A stretch of DNA of 64,000 bases, taken from Bacteroidales bacterium (GTDB lineage Bacteria > Bacteroidota > Bacteroidia > Bacteroidales > JAADJA01). This document shows positions 1 through 9,853 of this stretch, piece after piece. Where the stretch lies: the NCBI GenBank assembly GCA_016783885.1, contig JADHVR010000004.1, positions 1-64,000 of the forward strand. Reading direction: 5' to 3'. The translations under genes and the position numbers were made by a program. The stretch's first letter is position 1. Every line of letters begins with the position of its first letter. The notes under the pieces are model-generated. The model saw nothing but the letters and a program-made list of their open reading frames with translations, was not told the DNA's origin and searched no databases.

Positions 1-234
1 ATGAAGCCCTTGATGTAACATACCCTTTGTAAATCCCCCGGAAAAAGAAAGAGGCAACATTATAAAGCGGCATTCCGTCAAAACCGGGTAAAATAATCCT
101 CTTCGTAAATTTCAGGAATTTCAATACCGGTTTCCATCTGACAATGTTGAATGACATAAAAATAATGACTAAAGTTAAAAATGACTAAAATTATCTCTGT
201 GCCTCTGCGTTGAAAAATTTAAAATGCCTGAAGT

Positions 235-1080
235 TTAAAAATAATTAATTAATACCTGCAAACTCATATCCAGGCTTTTGACATGATGCGTCAAAGCGCC
301 TACTGAAATATAATCCACACCTGTTTCGGCATACTGCCTTATAGTTTCAAGCGTGATACCTCCCGAAGCTTCGGTTTCATACTTTCCATTAATAATTTCT
401 ACTGCTTTTTTAAGTTCGGCAGGTGTAAAATTATCCGACATAATCCGGTCGATACCTCCACATTCCAACACCTGATCCATCTCGTCGAAATCCCGCACTT
501 CTATTTCTATTTTCAGATTTTTTCCTTTTTCAGCAAGATACCTGTGCGTTGAATCAATAGCCTGTTTTATTCCTCCGGCAAAATCAATGTGATTGTCTTT
601 TATCATAATCATGTCATAAAGTCCTATTCGATGATTTTCTCCTCCGCCGGTTCTGACTGCATATTTTTCAAGCTCCCTGAGTAAGGGAGTGGTTTTCCGT
701 GTGTCAAGCACTTTTGTATTTAATCCTTTAAGTTGAGTAACGAGTTTATGAGTAAATGTGGCAATACCACTCATTCGCTGCATAAAATTCAGCGCCAGGC
801 GTTCTGCTGAAAGAATGGAAACAGACTTTCCTTCAACCGTAAATGCAATGTCTCCTTTTTTTACTATCGAACCGTCAATAATAAGCTTTTTGAAATAAAT
901 GTTTTTATCAACCTTTCCGAATACACGTTCTGCAACATCAATCCCTGCAAGAACACCATCCTCCTTTAAAACAAGTTGCGCCTTACCTTTTGTTTTGTCG
1001 GGAATGGTTGCCAGCGAAGTAAAATCGCCGCCGCCTATGTCTTCCTGCAGTGCTTTGTCTATTATTTCATCAATGTTCAT
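235..1080 (-). CDS. nadC: Nicotinate-nucleotide pyrophosphorylase (quinolinate phosphoribosyltransferase)
   Basis: 281 aa; motifs RTGGGENHRIGLYDMIMIKDNH, VLDTRKTTPLLRELEKYAV and EASGGITLETIRQYAETGVDYISVGALTH typical of NadC. Confidence 0.96.
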   Translation of the reverse strand: MNIDEIIDKALQEDIGGGDFTSLATIPDKTKGKAQLVLKEDGVLAGIDVAERVFGKVDKNIYFKKLIIDGSIVKKGDIAFTVEGKSVSILSAERLALNFMQRMSGIATFTHKLVTQLKGLNTKVLDTRKTTPLLRELEKYAVRTGGGENHRIGLYDMIMIKDNHIDFAGGIKQAIDSTHRYLAEKGKNLKIEIEVRDFDEMDQVLECGGIDRIMSDNFTPAELKKAVEIINGKYETEASGGITLETIRQYAETGVDYISVGALTHHVKSLDMSLQVLINYF

Positions 1081-1101
1081 TTATTTTTTATTGACTATTT
1101 T

Positions 1102-1124
1102 CCCCTTTGGGAAACACAAAGGGG
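1102..1124. terminator. Hairpin CCCCTTTG-N7-CAAAGGGG between two minus-strand genes
   Basis: Perfect 8-bp inverted repeat just downstream of the 1138-1545 (-) gene. Confidence 0.45.
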
Positions 1125-1137
1125 GTTATTTATAATT

Positions 1138-1545
1138 TTAGTCATTCTCAAACTGTAACTGATGTATAAGTAATTTGTTATTTTGGGGTTTTAAAAGTAT
1201 ATAAACCCTGTATTCTTTTCCGGTTGTTTTATATGTGCCGATAATATATTTTGAACCGTCATCGGAAGAACCCTGGTGATTAAGAGTAAATGATTTTAGC
1301 GGAGATTTTTTGAAGAAGTCCCGTATTATTATTTCGGCTTGTGTTTTGCTGTAGCTTCCGTCAATATCCTCAAGTTCAAGGTCGATAGTAGAATTAAAAA
1401 ATCCTGCAAGTTTTTTGGCATCCGTTGTTTTAATTGATTGAACAACATCTTTGATCACATCATCTTGTTTCTGACATAAAGCTGTATGACTGACAAGAAA
1501 AAATGAACAAAAAAATGCGATAACTGATATGGTTTTCATTTTCAT
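1138..1545 (-). CDS. Secreted DUF4783-like protein
   Basis: Likely start is the internal MKMKTISVIAFF signal peptide (pos 1545) rather than the longer ORF; body resembles the DUF4783 Bacteroidetes family. Confidence 0.7.
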   Translation of the reverse strand: MKMKTISVIAFFCSFFLVSHTALCQKQDDVIKDVVQSIKTTDAKKLAGFFNSTIDLELEDIDGSYSKTQAEIIIRDFFKKSPLKSFTLNHQGSSDDGSKYIIGTYKTTGKEYRVYILLKPQNNKLLIHQLQFEND

Positions 1546-1630
1546 TTGAATTAAAATTATTTGAAATAACAAAATTAACAAAAAAATATAAGTACGGGTT
1601 TGTTTTATCTTTGTAAAAAGTTTTATAAAA

Positions 1631-2119
1631 ATGAATACTGACAATAGCGAAAACTCCGGAGAAAAGTTTTTACCCACAGAGCCTGAATGCACACCCGATT
1701 CAATTCGTCATGATGGAATTATCAGGAATATTGACGATAAGTATTATTATGTTTCGATAATTGCCCAGTCTGCCTGTGCTTCGTGTCATGCCAAAGGCAT
1801 TTGTAATATTTCTGAAATCCAGGAAGAAATTATTGAAGTTCCCCGAAAGGAAAATAAAAACTATAAAACAGGAGACAAGGTGGAGGTATTAATGGAAAAA
1901 ACATTGGGAGTAAAAGCGGTTATGCTTGGATATGTAATTCCTTTTATAATACTTTTAATTACCTTGATCGTTTCATTGAGTTTGTTTAAAAATGAAGGTG
2001 TTGCCGGTCTTATTTCAATCGGAATCCTGATTCCCTATTATTTGTTCCTGTATTTTATTAAAGATCGTCTTAAAAAAACTTTTGTTTTTAAAATAAGAGA
2101 ACATAGTTTTGTGAATTGA
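1631..2119 (+). CDS. RseC/MucC-like protein (SoxR-reducing system RseC family)
   Basis: Cys motif SACASCHAKGICNIS followed by two TM helices, typical of RseC. Confidence 0.85.
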   Translation: MNTDNSENSGEKFLPTEPECTPDSIRHDGIIRNIDDKYYYVSIIAQSACASCHAKGICNISEIQEEIIEVPRKENKNYKTGDKVEVLMEKTLGVKAVMLGYVIPFIILLITLIVSLSLFKNEGVAGLISIGILIPYYLFLYFIKDRLKKTFVFKIREHSFVN

Positions 2120-2152
2120 TTATTAAAGGCTAAGGAAAAGGAAAATGAAAAA

Positions 2153-3130
2153 ATGAATATTGCTGTTACCGGTGCAAGCGGACATATAGGCGCAAATCTT
2201 ACCAGAAGGCTTATTGCCGATGGAAATAAAGTTAAAGTTTTATTACACAAGGATAAGAGAGCTATTAAAGGATTACCTTTAGAGATAATTAATGGCAGTC
2301 TGAACGATTTTCGATCTATTGAGGAGTTAGGCAAAAATGCAGATGTTGTTTTTCATTTGGCTGCGAGGATTTCAATTGGTCAAAACAACTATGAAACCGT
2401 TTATAATACGAATGTTGAAGGAACTAAAAATATTGTAAAAACATGCAGGAAGCTCGGGGTGCCAAAATTTATTCATTTCAGCTCTATTCATACGCTCGAT
2501 CCGAATCCTTTTGACCAGCCATTGGATGAAACAAGACCATTGATCGAAAATTCAGGTCTTGTTTATGAAAGGACAAAGGCAGAGTGTGAAAAATGGATTA
2601 CAGAACAAAATTCAGATAACTTTCATGTAGTGGTTTTAAATCCTACGGCAGTTTTAGGTCCGAACGATTTTAAACCATCGTTTATGGGGCAGTTTATTAT
2701 TAAGCTGTATAAAGGCACGATACCGGCTTTGGTGCCGGGCGGCTACGACTGGGTTGATGTGCGTGATGTGGTTGATGCTGCAGTTAATGCAATTGAAAAA
2801 GCTACACCGGGCGAAAGGTATATTTTATCAGGAGGATGGAAAAGCTTTAGAGAAATCGCCAAAATGTTTGCACAAATTACAGGAAAAAAAATAAATCTGC
2901 CTGTCCTTCCTTTTAGCATTGTCCGGTTAGGTTTACCTTTTATTCATTTGTATTCGAAAATAAAAAAAGAACCCGATCTTTTCACAGCCGAATCGCTTAA
3001 GATAGTCAAGTCGGCAAATAGAAATATTATTAATGCAAAATCCAGAAAGCAATTAGGATTTAAACCAAAGCCATTAAACGAAACTTTAACTGACAGTTTA
3101 AAATGGTATAAAGAAAACGGATTTATTTAA
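2153..3130 (+). CDS. NAD-dependent epimerase/dehydratase (extended SDR)
   Basis: N-terminal TGASGHIGANL Rossmann motif; YxxxK (YERTK). Confidence 0.88.
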   Translation: MNIAVTGASGHIGANLTRRLIADGNKVKVLLHKDKRAIKGLPLEIINGSLNDFRSIEELGKNADVVFHLAARISIGQNNYETVYNTNVEGTKNIVKTCRKLGVPKFIHFSSIHTLDPNPFDQPLDETRPLIENSGLVYERTKAECEKWITEQNSDNFHVVVLNPTAVLGPNDFKPSFMGQFIIKLYKGTIPALVPGGYDWVDVRDVVDAAVNAIEKATPGERYILSGGWKSFREIAKMFAQITGKKINLPVLPFSIVRLGLPFIHLYSKIKKEPDLFTAESLKIVKSANRNIINAKSRKQLGFKPKPLNETLTDSLKWYKENGFI

Positions 3131-3131
3131 A

Positions 3132-3296
3132 TGGGCAGGGTTTGCTCTTTTATGCTGGTGTCTTCCGGCATTTTCCTTTTCTCTATGGACAACAGTTAAT
3201 CTTGTACCTCGTGCTCTCAATCATCATAAATGGTATAAATCTCATTTTCCGGATTACCCTGTCAGCCGAAAGGCATTGATACCGTTTATTTTATAG
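3132..3296 (+). pseudogene. 3' remnant of a 3-oxo-5-alpha-steroid 4-dehydrogenase-like gene
   Basis: Frame gives WAGFALLCWCLPAFSFSLWTTVNLVPRALNHHKWYKSHFPDYPVSRKALIPFIL*, resembling the conserved C-terminus of steroid 5-alpha-reductases; no upstream portion. Confidence 0.7.
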
Positions 3297-3456
3297 GTTT
3301 TTTTATGAAACACATTAATTTTTTTATTTTGTAATTTACAAAAATTTTAATATGTTTGTTCCAATTATATTTTTATACTTTTTATAATTTATTGCTTAAC
3401 CACTTTCTTATTAATGAATTACCACATTCAATAATTATTAACAAAAATAATTTATC

Positions 3457-4881
3457 ATGAATAAAATTAATTCAAAAGTTACACTAACCGTATTTGCTTT
3501 AGCAATGATGAACGTTGCAGCAGTGATGAGTCTTCGTGGCTTACCAATGATGGCAAAAGAAGGTCTTACAATGATTTTTTATTTATTGTTTGCTTCATTG
3601 TTTTTTTTAGTACCCGTGTCATTAGTTTCGGCTGAATTGGCAACTGGCTGGCCTCAATCCGGTGGTGTTTACCGCTGGGTAAAAGAAGCATTCGGATCCC
3701 GGTGGGGATTTACTGCAATCTGGTTACAATGGATACAAAATGTAATTTGGTATCCTACTGTCCTCTCTTTTGCTGCCGGAGCATTATCATATTTATTCAT
3801 AGACCAGTCATTAGCTAACAGTAAATATTTTAATTTAGCTGTAATCCTTATTGTTTATTGGGCAGCAACGCTAATCAGTTTAAGAGGCATGAAAACTTCA
3901 GGAAAAATTACAACCTATGGAGTTATTTGTGGAACATTAATTCCTGGTGTTTTTGTTATCATTTTGGGTATTTTGTGGTTCGTTATGGGGAATAAACTTG
4001 AATTTTTAAACCTGGAAACTCACCAGGCAATAAAATTTTTCCCTGTCCTAAGCAATTTTAACAGTGTTGCATTTCTTGCCGGAATCGTATTATTATTTGC
4101 CGGAATGGAAGTTGGTGCAGTTCACGTTACCGAATTAAAAAATCCCACAAGGCAATTCCCAAAAGCTGTTTTTTCGGCTATGTTTATAATAATTATAATT
4201 TTCACATTGGGATCGCTTGCTATCGCTGCTGTAATGCCAGCAAAAGATATTAATTTGAATGCAGGTATTATGCAGGGATTTAATGAATTACTTACTAAAT
4301 TCAATATTCATTGGTTATTGCCTGTAATAGGATTTTTAGTTGCTTTCGGAGCTGTAGGTGGAGTGTTAGCCTGGATTGCAGGTCCTAGTAAAGGTTTGCT
4401 TGCTACTGCCACAAACGGAGACCTACCTCCTTTTATGGCTAAAACAAATAAAAACGGTGTACAACGAAATATACTAATAATTCAGGGATGTATTGTTACT
4501 TTAGTTTCATTGGTGTTCTTAGTTATGCCAAATATAAGCAGTGCTTTTTTCATCCTTTCAATTTTAACGGTAGCGCCATATTTAATTATGTACTTCCTTT
4601 TATATTGTACGGCGATCAGGCTCAGATATACACAACCCAATGTAAAAAGAGCTTATAAGGTACCTGGTGGAAAATTAGGAATGTGGGTAATATCAGGAAT
4701 CGGAATACTGGCTGTTCTGTTTGCATTTTTTATCGGTTTCTTCCCTCCCGACCAGATAGCAGTTGGCAGTCCCACATTTTATGTAATATTCCTTATAGCT
4801 GGAGTCCTGGTTTTTGTAGCAGCTCCACTTATTATTCATCAACTTAAAAAACCAGGCTGGAAACAAAATAACGATAATTAA
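3457..4881 (+). CDS. gadC: APC-family amino acid permease, probable glutamate:GABA antiporter
   Basis: 12-TM APC protein, 474 aa; adjacent to glutamate decarboxylase. Confidence 0.8.
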   Translation: MNKINSKVTLTVFALAMMNVAAVMSLRGLPMMAKEGLTMIFYLLFASLFFLVPVSLVSAELATGWPQSGGVYRWVKEAFGSRWGFTAIWLQWIQNVIWYPTVLSFAAGALSYLFIDQSLANSKYFNLAVILIVYWAATLISLRGMKTSGKITTYGVICGTLIPGVFVIILGILWFVMGNKLEFLNLETHQAIKFFPVLSNFNSVAFLAGIVLLFAGMEVGAVHVTELKNPTRQFPKAVFSAMFIIIIIFTLGSLAIAAVMPAKDINLNAGIMQGFNELLTKFNIHWLLPVIGFLVAFGAVGGVLAWIAGPSKGLLATATNGDLPPFMAKTNKNGVQRNILIIQGCIVTLVSLVFLVMPNISSAFFILSILTVAPYLIMYFLLYCTAIRLRYTQPNVKRAYKVPGGKLGMWVISGIGILAVLFAFFIGFFPPDQIAVGSPTFYVIFLIAGVLVFVAAPLIIHQLKKPGWKQNNDN

Positions 4882-4890
4882 TAAAATATT

Positions 4891-4942
4891 ATACTGACGG
4901 AAATCAGGTTTGCAAATTTAAAATGTTTGATTTCGTCAGTAT
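4891..4942. repeat. Intergenic inverted repeat ATACTGACGGAAATCA / TGATTTCGTCAGTAT
   Basis: Arms at 4891-4906 and 4928-4942, complementary except one extra base. Confidence 0.7.
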
Positions 4943-5012
4943 ATGCTGATCTGTAAGAATTTGCTTTTGTAAATTCCAACAGCATCAGTATAACAATTAA
5001 AATCTAAATATT

Positions 5013-6404
5013 ATGCTTTCAAAAAAATTAAAATTACAAGAACTTCCTGAGTCTGACAGTGTTTTAACACCAACTTATGGACGAAGGGGGTTAAATGTTG
5101 ATGTTCCGAAATATGAAATGCCGGAAATTGAAATGTTACCACGAACTGCTTACAATATTGTTCATGACGAATTGATGCTTGACGGTAATTCAAGATTGAA
5201 CCTTGCAACTTTCGTAACAACGTGGATGGAGCCTGAGGCAAGACAGCTTATGGCTGAAACATTTGATAAAAATATGATTGATAAGGATGAATATCCTCAA
5301 ACTGCCGAACTCGAAATGCGTTGCGTAAATATGCTTGCAAGATTATGGAATTCACCTGACCATGAAGAAGCAACCGGCTGCTCAACAATTGGCTCCAGCG
5401 AAGCTGTTCATCTTGGCGGTATGGCTATGAAATGGAAATGGCGTGAGCGCATGAGGGCAAAAGGAAAACCGACTGATAAACCAAACCTGGTTTTGGGAAT
5501 AGATGTTCAGATTTGCTGGGAGAAATTTTGCAGATACTGGGATGTAGAACCCAGGTTTATTTACATGGAAGGCGACCGTTATATTATCAATGCCGAAGAA
5601 GTCGTGAAATTATGCGATGAAAACACTATTGGTGTAGCAGTTATAATGGGAACAACTTTCACAGGGCAATACGAACCTGTTAAGGAAATTAATGATGCAT
5701 TAGATAAGCTGAATAAGGAAACCGGCTGGGAAATCCCAATCCATGTTGATGGAGCAAGCGGCGGTTTTATTGCTCCTTTTATCCAACCCGAAATAGAATG
5801 GGATTTCAGGTTAAAATGGGTTAAATCAATCAATGCTTCAGGACATAAGTATGGTTTGGTTTATCCGGGTGTTGGCTGGGTTGTTTGGCGAGACAAAAAC
5901 GAACTCCCTGAAGACCTGATATTTTATGTGAATTATCTTGGCGGAGAAATGCCAACTTTTGCACTTAGTTTTTCACGCCCCGGAAGCCAGATTGTTGCCC
6001 AATACTATAATTTTCTCAGGTTAGGCAAGGAGGGATACAGGAGTATTCAGCAATCTTGTCATGATGTGGCGCTTTATCTATCCGGTGAAATAGCCAGACT
6101 TGGCCCGTTCGAACTTGTAAGTGATGGTAGTGATATTCCTGTTTTTACCTGGAAGCTTAAGGAAGAAACCAACTTTACTTTGTACGATATGTCTGAACGG
6201 CTTCGCGATAGAGGATGGCTGATTCCGGCATATTCAATGCCTAAAAACCGTGAAGACCTAATTGTTGAACGTATTGTTGTAAAAGATGGTTTTAGCCGCG
6301 ATATGGCAAATCTTTTATTAGATGATATGAAACGGCATTTGAAATTCTTTGCATCACAACCTGATTATAAATCAAAGAAGACCGGGTCTCACTTTCATCA
6401 TTAA
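5013..6404 (+). CDS. gadB: Glutamate decarboxylase (PLP-dependent, group II)
   Basis: 463 aa; HVDGASGGFIAPF, NASGHKYGLVYPGVGW PLP-lysine motif, GadA/B-like. Confidence 0.95.
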   Translation: MLSKKLKLQELPESDSVLTPTYGRRGLNVDVPKYEMPEIEMLPRTAYNIVHDELMLDGNSRLNLATFVTTWMEPEARQLMAETFDKNMIDKDEYPQTAELEMRCVNMLARLWNSPDHEEATGCSTIGSSEAVHLGGMAMKWKWRERMRAKGKPTDKPNLVLGIDVQICWEKFCRYWDVEPRFIYMEGDRYIINAEEVVKLCDENTIGVAVIMGTTFTGQYEPVKEINDALDKLNKETGWEIPIHVDGASGGFIAPFIQPEIEWDFRLKWVKSINASGHKYGLVYPGVGWVVWRDKNELPEDLIFYVNYLGGEMPTFALSFSRPGSQIVAQYYNFLRLGKEGYRSIQQSCHDVALYLSGEIARLGPFELVSDGSDIPVFTWKLKEETNFTLYDMSERLRDRGWLIPAYSMPKNREDLIVERIVVKDGFSRDMANLLLDDMKRHLKFFASQPDYKSKKTGSHFHH

Positions 6405-6413
6405 CAATTATGT

Positions 6414-9400
6414 TTATTTAACTACCGTCATCTTCTTCGAATCACTTGTTTTTCCGTTTATGTTAATTGAATAAAAATACATACCGTTGGACATGCCATT
6501 GGCGTCGAATTCAACATAATGAACCCCACCGGTTTTCACTCCCTCGTTATAAGATTTTACAAGCTGTCCGGTGTAGTTGTAAACATTAATGCTTACGGTT
6601 GCAGCTTCTTCAATCCTATAGAAGATTTGAGTTAAACCGTTGAAAGGATTGGGTATGTTTTGCAGCAATTCGCCGCTCTTAAGCTGACCAAGACTTTCTT
6701 TCATGGTCTTACTCAACTCATCACCCGGCAGTAATGAAAGCAGGTAATCCCTGTCATCCTCGAATTGCTTGCGCGATACAGGCTTGTATTGAGCCATGTT
6801 ACCAACGTAAGCCGATTTGAATCCACCGTTTTCCATAAGGAAATAAGTGTAACCTAAATCAATAATAGCAAAGATGCTATCTTCCAATGATTCGGGATTC
6901 TGTATCACATCTTCAAACCAGGCTATGGCGGTTTGCCAGTTTTCTAATTTAATTTCGCAGAAATTGATTAGAAAGTCTGCTAGTTTGTTTAGTTCAGGAC
7001 TGTTGGTAATGTTAGGTTCTGAATCGTAGTAAGTTTTTAGCTCAGTATAATTATTACTTACAAAAGCCTCAAGAGAGTAAATTTCTTTTAATGAAGCCTG
7101 TGAATATTTTGAAGCAGGATAGAGACTAATGATTTGCAGGAAGTCGGCTTTGGCACCGGCATAATCTTCGGCAACGATTTTATCTCTTGCGGCAAGGTAC
7201 ATCCCTTCGGCTTCCGAACCTTCGCCCGAACCGCTACCGCTCATGCACTCCCATACAGGCTCCCATAAATAACTCTCATAAGGGTCAAGGTCATCTTCAG
7301 GGTTGAAGTTATATCCCCAGCAGTTGTTCCTAACATCGAGACCATCTTCCTGTCCGGTATATTTTACCAATGGATCGCCCGGCAGGTTGTCGTCATCCTG
7401 TATTAAGTTCCAATGGAAATATTGCGGAAAGCTGCCTCTTGTAGCAAGTACTTCATAAGAATTATTGTCTTTTATCTCCTGCGTAACATTATGATTATCT
7501 CCTTCTATGTGTACCTGGCTTCTGTCAAGGCATTTTATACCATAACTATTATCAACAATTTCACTATGCAAAATGTCCACCGTTGTATTGTATACCGTTA
7601 TCCCCGTAGCGCTATTTCCTGTAATATCACTATTACTTATCTGTTGATATTTATTACCATAACCGCAATTAAACAGGTTAATTGCATCTGAACAGTCGCT
7701 TATCATACAATTGTCTATTTTAAAATTAGGATAATTATCGATGTCAATTGCCGGAACGGTTTGTAGCCCTGAGAAATTGCAATTACCGGTAATACTTACA
7801 AGCCTGTTGACTGCGTCTGCATTTGCAATATGAACGAAAGAATAAATAAATTCGGTGTTGCTTATATCGAAATCTCCGTTGAAACCGTAAATGCCGCTGT
7901 CAGTGAAATCGGAATTTGTAACAGTTAGCTCATCATTATAAGCAATGAGGGCAGAACCTGAGAAGTGCGCATAATCCATTGTAACATCAATGTTTGTATT
8001 ATTAATTCTCAACTGGAGTTGAGCGTCTTCTTCGGCAATGAAGCTTACGTTTGATCCGATAGAAACATTTCCATCTATTATTAGTTTACAAATTCCTTTT
8101 TTAGCAAGTATTGTAACATTACCTTGTAAAATAAGTGAGCTTCCCTGGTTAATATGGATTTCGCTTTCGTACATATCTATCTGTACTCCATCCTCAACTG
8201 TTAAGGTAGCCCCGTTGACTACGGTAGGTGTAAAGCGGGATACCATATTGCTGAACAATAACAAGTCTTCTTCAATATAGGTTTCGTGTGGAATTAAGTC
8301 GTATGGGATTTCAAACACCAAATCTGAATTCACAGGTAATTCAATATTTGTTTCAGGATATTGTAATTCAAATACTTCGCCCCATCTTCTGTCAACTAAA
8401 GTCCAATATTCAAGTGTGCCAGATTCCGAGCTGTTACTATTTATTCTTAGAAATATTTTCCCGAAATCATCCTGGGCAAAATAATGACCGTAATTTAGCG
8501 AAAATTCCAACCACGGGTCATAGTCAATACCTTGCATTGGATTAGCTCCTCCGGCATATTTGAAAAATGTATTTCTCCAATCATCATATGCAGATGGAGG
8601 ATTACTGTTTGCATTCTCTCCCTGTGCCATTCGTACTCTCATATTGTTTCGTTTGTTATGAACCAACTCACCTTTTATTTCAATTAACGGCTCATAACCA
8701 TCATCAACATGCTCTACAATTGCAGATTGATTAGTACACTCAGCCATAGTTTTATATATTACCCAAACAAAACCTTCCTGTGCATAATCGTAATGGCCTA
8801 AGCCTACTACAATAAATGCTCCTATTTCCCAATCTCTTACATCAATATTACCATCTCCGTTCAGGTCAATGTTATTTGTAAACTGGCCATCTTCGTTAAA
8901 ATCCCACATTACATCATCGCAATATCCAACAATTGTCATGGCATGGTTACAAGCCGTACCCCACTCTACTACTGCTTTATCTCCTGCATGATTACTTGGG
9001 GGAAGGAGATCTACTGTGCTTGTGCATGCTCCAAAGTTTGAAAAAACTATCAGTCCTCCGGTTTCCGCACCTTCGTTGTGGTTGGCAAGCCAGTGTTTCA
9101 TCAGTTCATGTTTTTCAGGGTTATACATTGGGTAAATTTGCGAATGACTCTCTATTCTGTTTTGATAAGAAGAAAAATATTTATCATAACCATGCATCCA
9201 CATTGTATAGTTTTCCTCATAATTATCCTCATCACAACTACCCCATTCAATACAACTTGGACAACCGTTTGTTTTAAGAATATTTAAATTACCGGTAAAC
9301 GAAGAACCCGCACCAAAAACACCGCCGTTTAAAAAGTTCCATGTGAAGTTTGCCGGGCATTTGTTTTCATCATACAGTCCGTAGGCTTCACGTACGCGGT

Positions 9401-9728
9401 TCAATTCATACGTTAAAGTGTAATGAACCGTTGAAACCGCTGCACATGCACCGTTACCACCCTGAATGTAAATATGTCTCCATAAATCACCATCTATATA
9501 AGTCCAAGGAAAATACATTAAAACTGAATTATCCACTTCCGTAGGCAAATCCCAATTATCCGATTCAGGCGAAAGTATTAGATGAGGAGTATTGTCCCAG
9601 AATTCCTGGTCATCCTCAATATAACCCGATGCAGCAGCAGGGTCGTTTGATTGTCCGGATACTGTTAATCCGAAAATAGCACTCATTAAAAATGCAATAC
9701 AAAAATTTATTAAATTTATCTGTTTCAT
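6414..9728 (-). CDS. Large secreted papain-like (C1) peptidase with beta-helix, TPR-like region and T9SS type A sorting domain
   Basis: GNGACAAVSTVHY Cys motif, CNHAMTIVGY His motif, GFVWVIYKT; DLNGDGNIDVRDWEIG Ca-binding insert; C-term NIPNPFNGLTQIFYRIEE...GMYFYSI...KKMTVVK. Confidence 0.85.
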   Translation of the reverse strand: MKQINLINFCIAFLMSAIFGLTVSGQSNDPAAASGYIEDDQEFWDNTPHLILSPESDNWDLPTEVDNSVLMYFPWTYIDGDLWRHIYIQGGNGACAAVSTVHYTLTYELNRVREAYGLYDENKCPANFTWNFLNGGVFGAGSSFTGNLNILKTNGCPSCIEWGSCDEDNYEENYTMWMHGYDKYFSSYQNRIESHSQIYPMYNPEKHELMKHWLANHNEGAETGGLIVFSNFGACTSTVDLLPPSNHAGDKAVVEWGTACNHAMTIVGYCDDVMWDFNEDGQFTNNIDLNGDGNIDVRDWEIGAFIVVGLGHYDYAQEGFVWVIYKTMAECTNQSAIVEHVDDGYEPLIEIKGELVHNKRNNMRVRMAQGENANSNPPSAYDDWRNTFFKYAGGANPMQGIDYDPWLEFSLNYGHYFAQDDFGKIFLRINSNSSESGTLEYWTLVDRRWGEVFELQYPETNIELPVNSDLVFEIPYDLIPHETYIEEDLLLFSNMVSRFTPTVVNGATLTVEDGVQIDMYESEIHINQGSSLILQGNVTILAKKGICKLIIDGNVSIGSNVSFIAEEDAQLQLRINNTNIDVTMDYAHFSGSALIAYNDELTVTNSDFTDSGIYGFNGDFDISNTEFIYSFVHIANADAVNRLVSITGNCNFSGLQTVPAIDIDNYPNFKIDNCMISDCSDAINLFNCGYGNKYQQISNSDITGNSATGITVYNTTVDILHSEIVDNSYGIKCLDRSQVHIEGDNHNVTQEIKDNNSYEVLATRGSFPQYFHWNLIQDDDNLPGDPLVKYTGQEDGLDVRNNCWGYNFNPEDDLDPYESYLWEPVWECMSGSGSGEGSEAEGMYLAARDKIVAEDYAGAKADFLQIISLYPASKYSQASLKEIYSLEAFVSNNYTELKTYYDSEPNITNSPELNKLADFLINFCEIKLENWQTAIAWFEDVIQNPESLEDSIFAIIDLGYTYFLMENGGFKSAYVGNMAQYKPVSRKQFEDDRDYLLSLLPGDELSKTMKESLGQLKSGELLQNIPNPFNGLTQIFYRIEEAATVSINVYNYTGQLVKSYNEGVKTGGVHYVEFDANGMSNGMYFYSININGKTSDSKKMTVVK

Positions 9729-9853
9729 GATATTAAAATTTAAAATTATTATAAAAAAAATTAAAGAAAATTGTTTAAGAATAAAATTAAGGAATGCTTC
9801 AATTAATAGAAGCAGGAAGAAAAATCAAGTTTGCAAATAAATTTGCAGTTCGT

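Noticed and set aside
1546-1692. N-terminal extension of the 184-aa ORF 1138-1692
   Set aside because: It overlaps the divergent RseC-like gene start; the internal MKMKTISVIAFF signal peptide is the better start.
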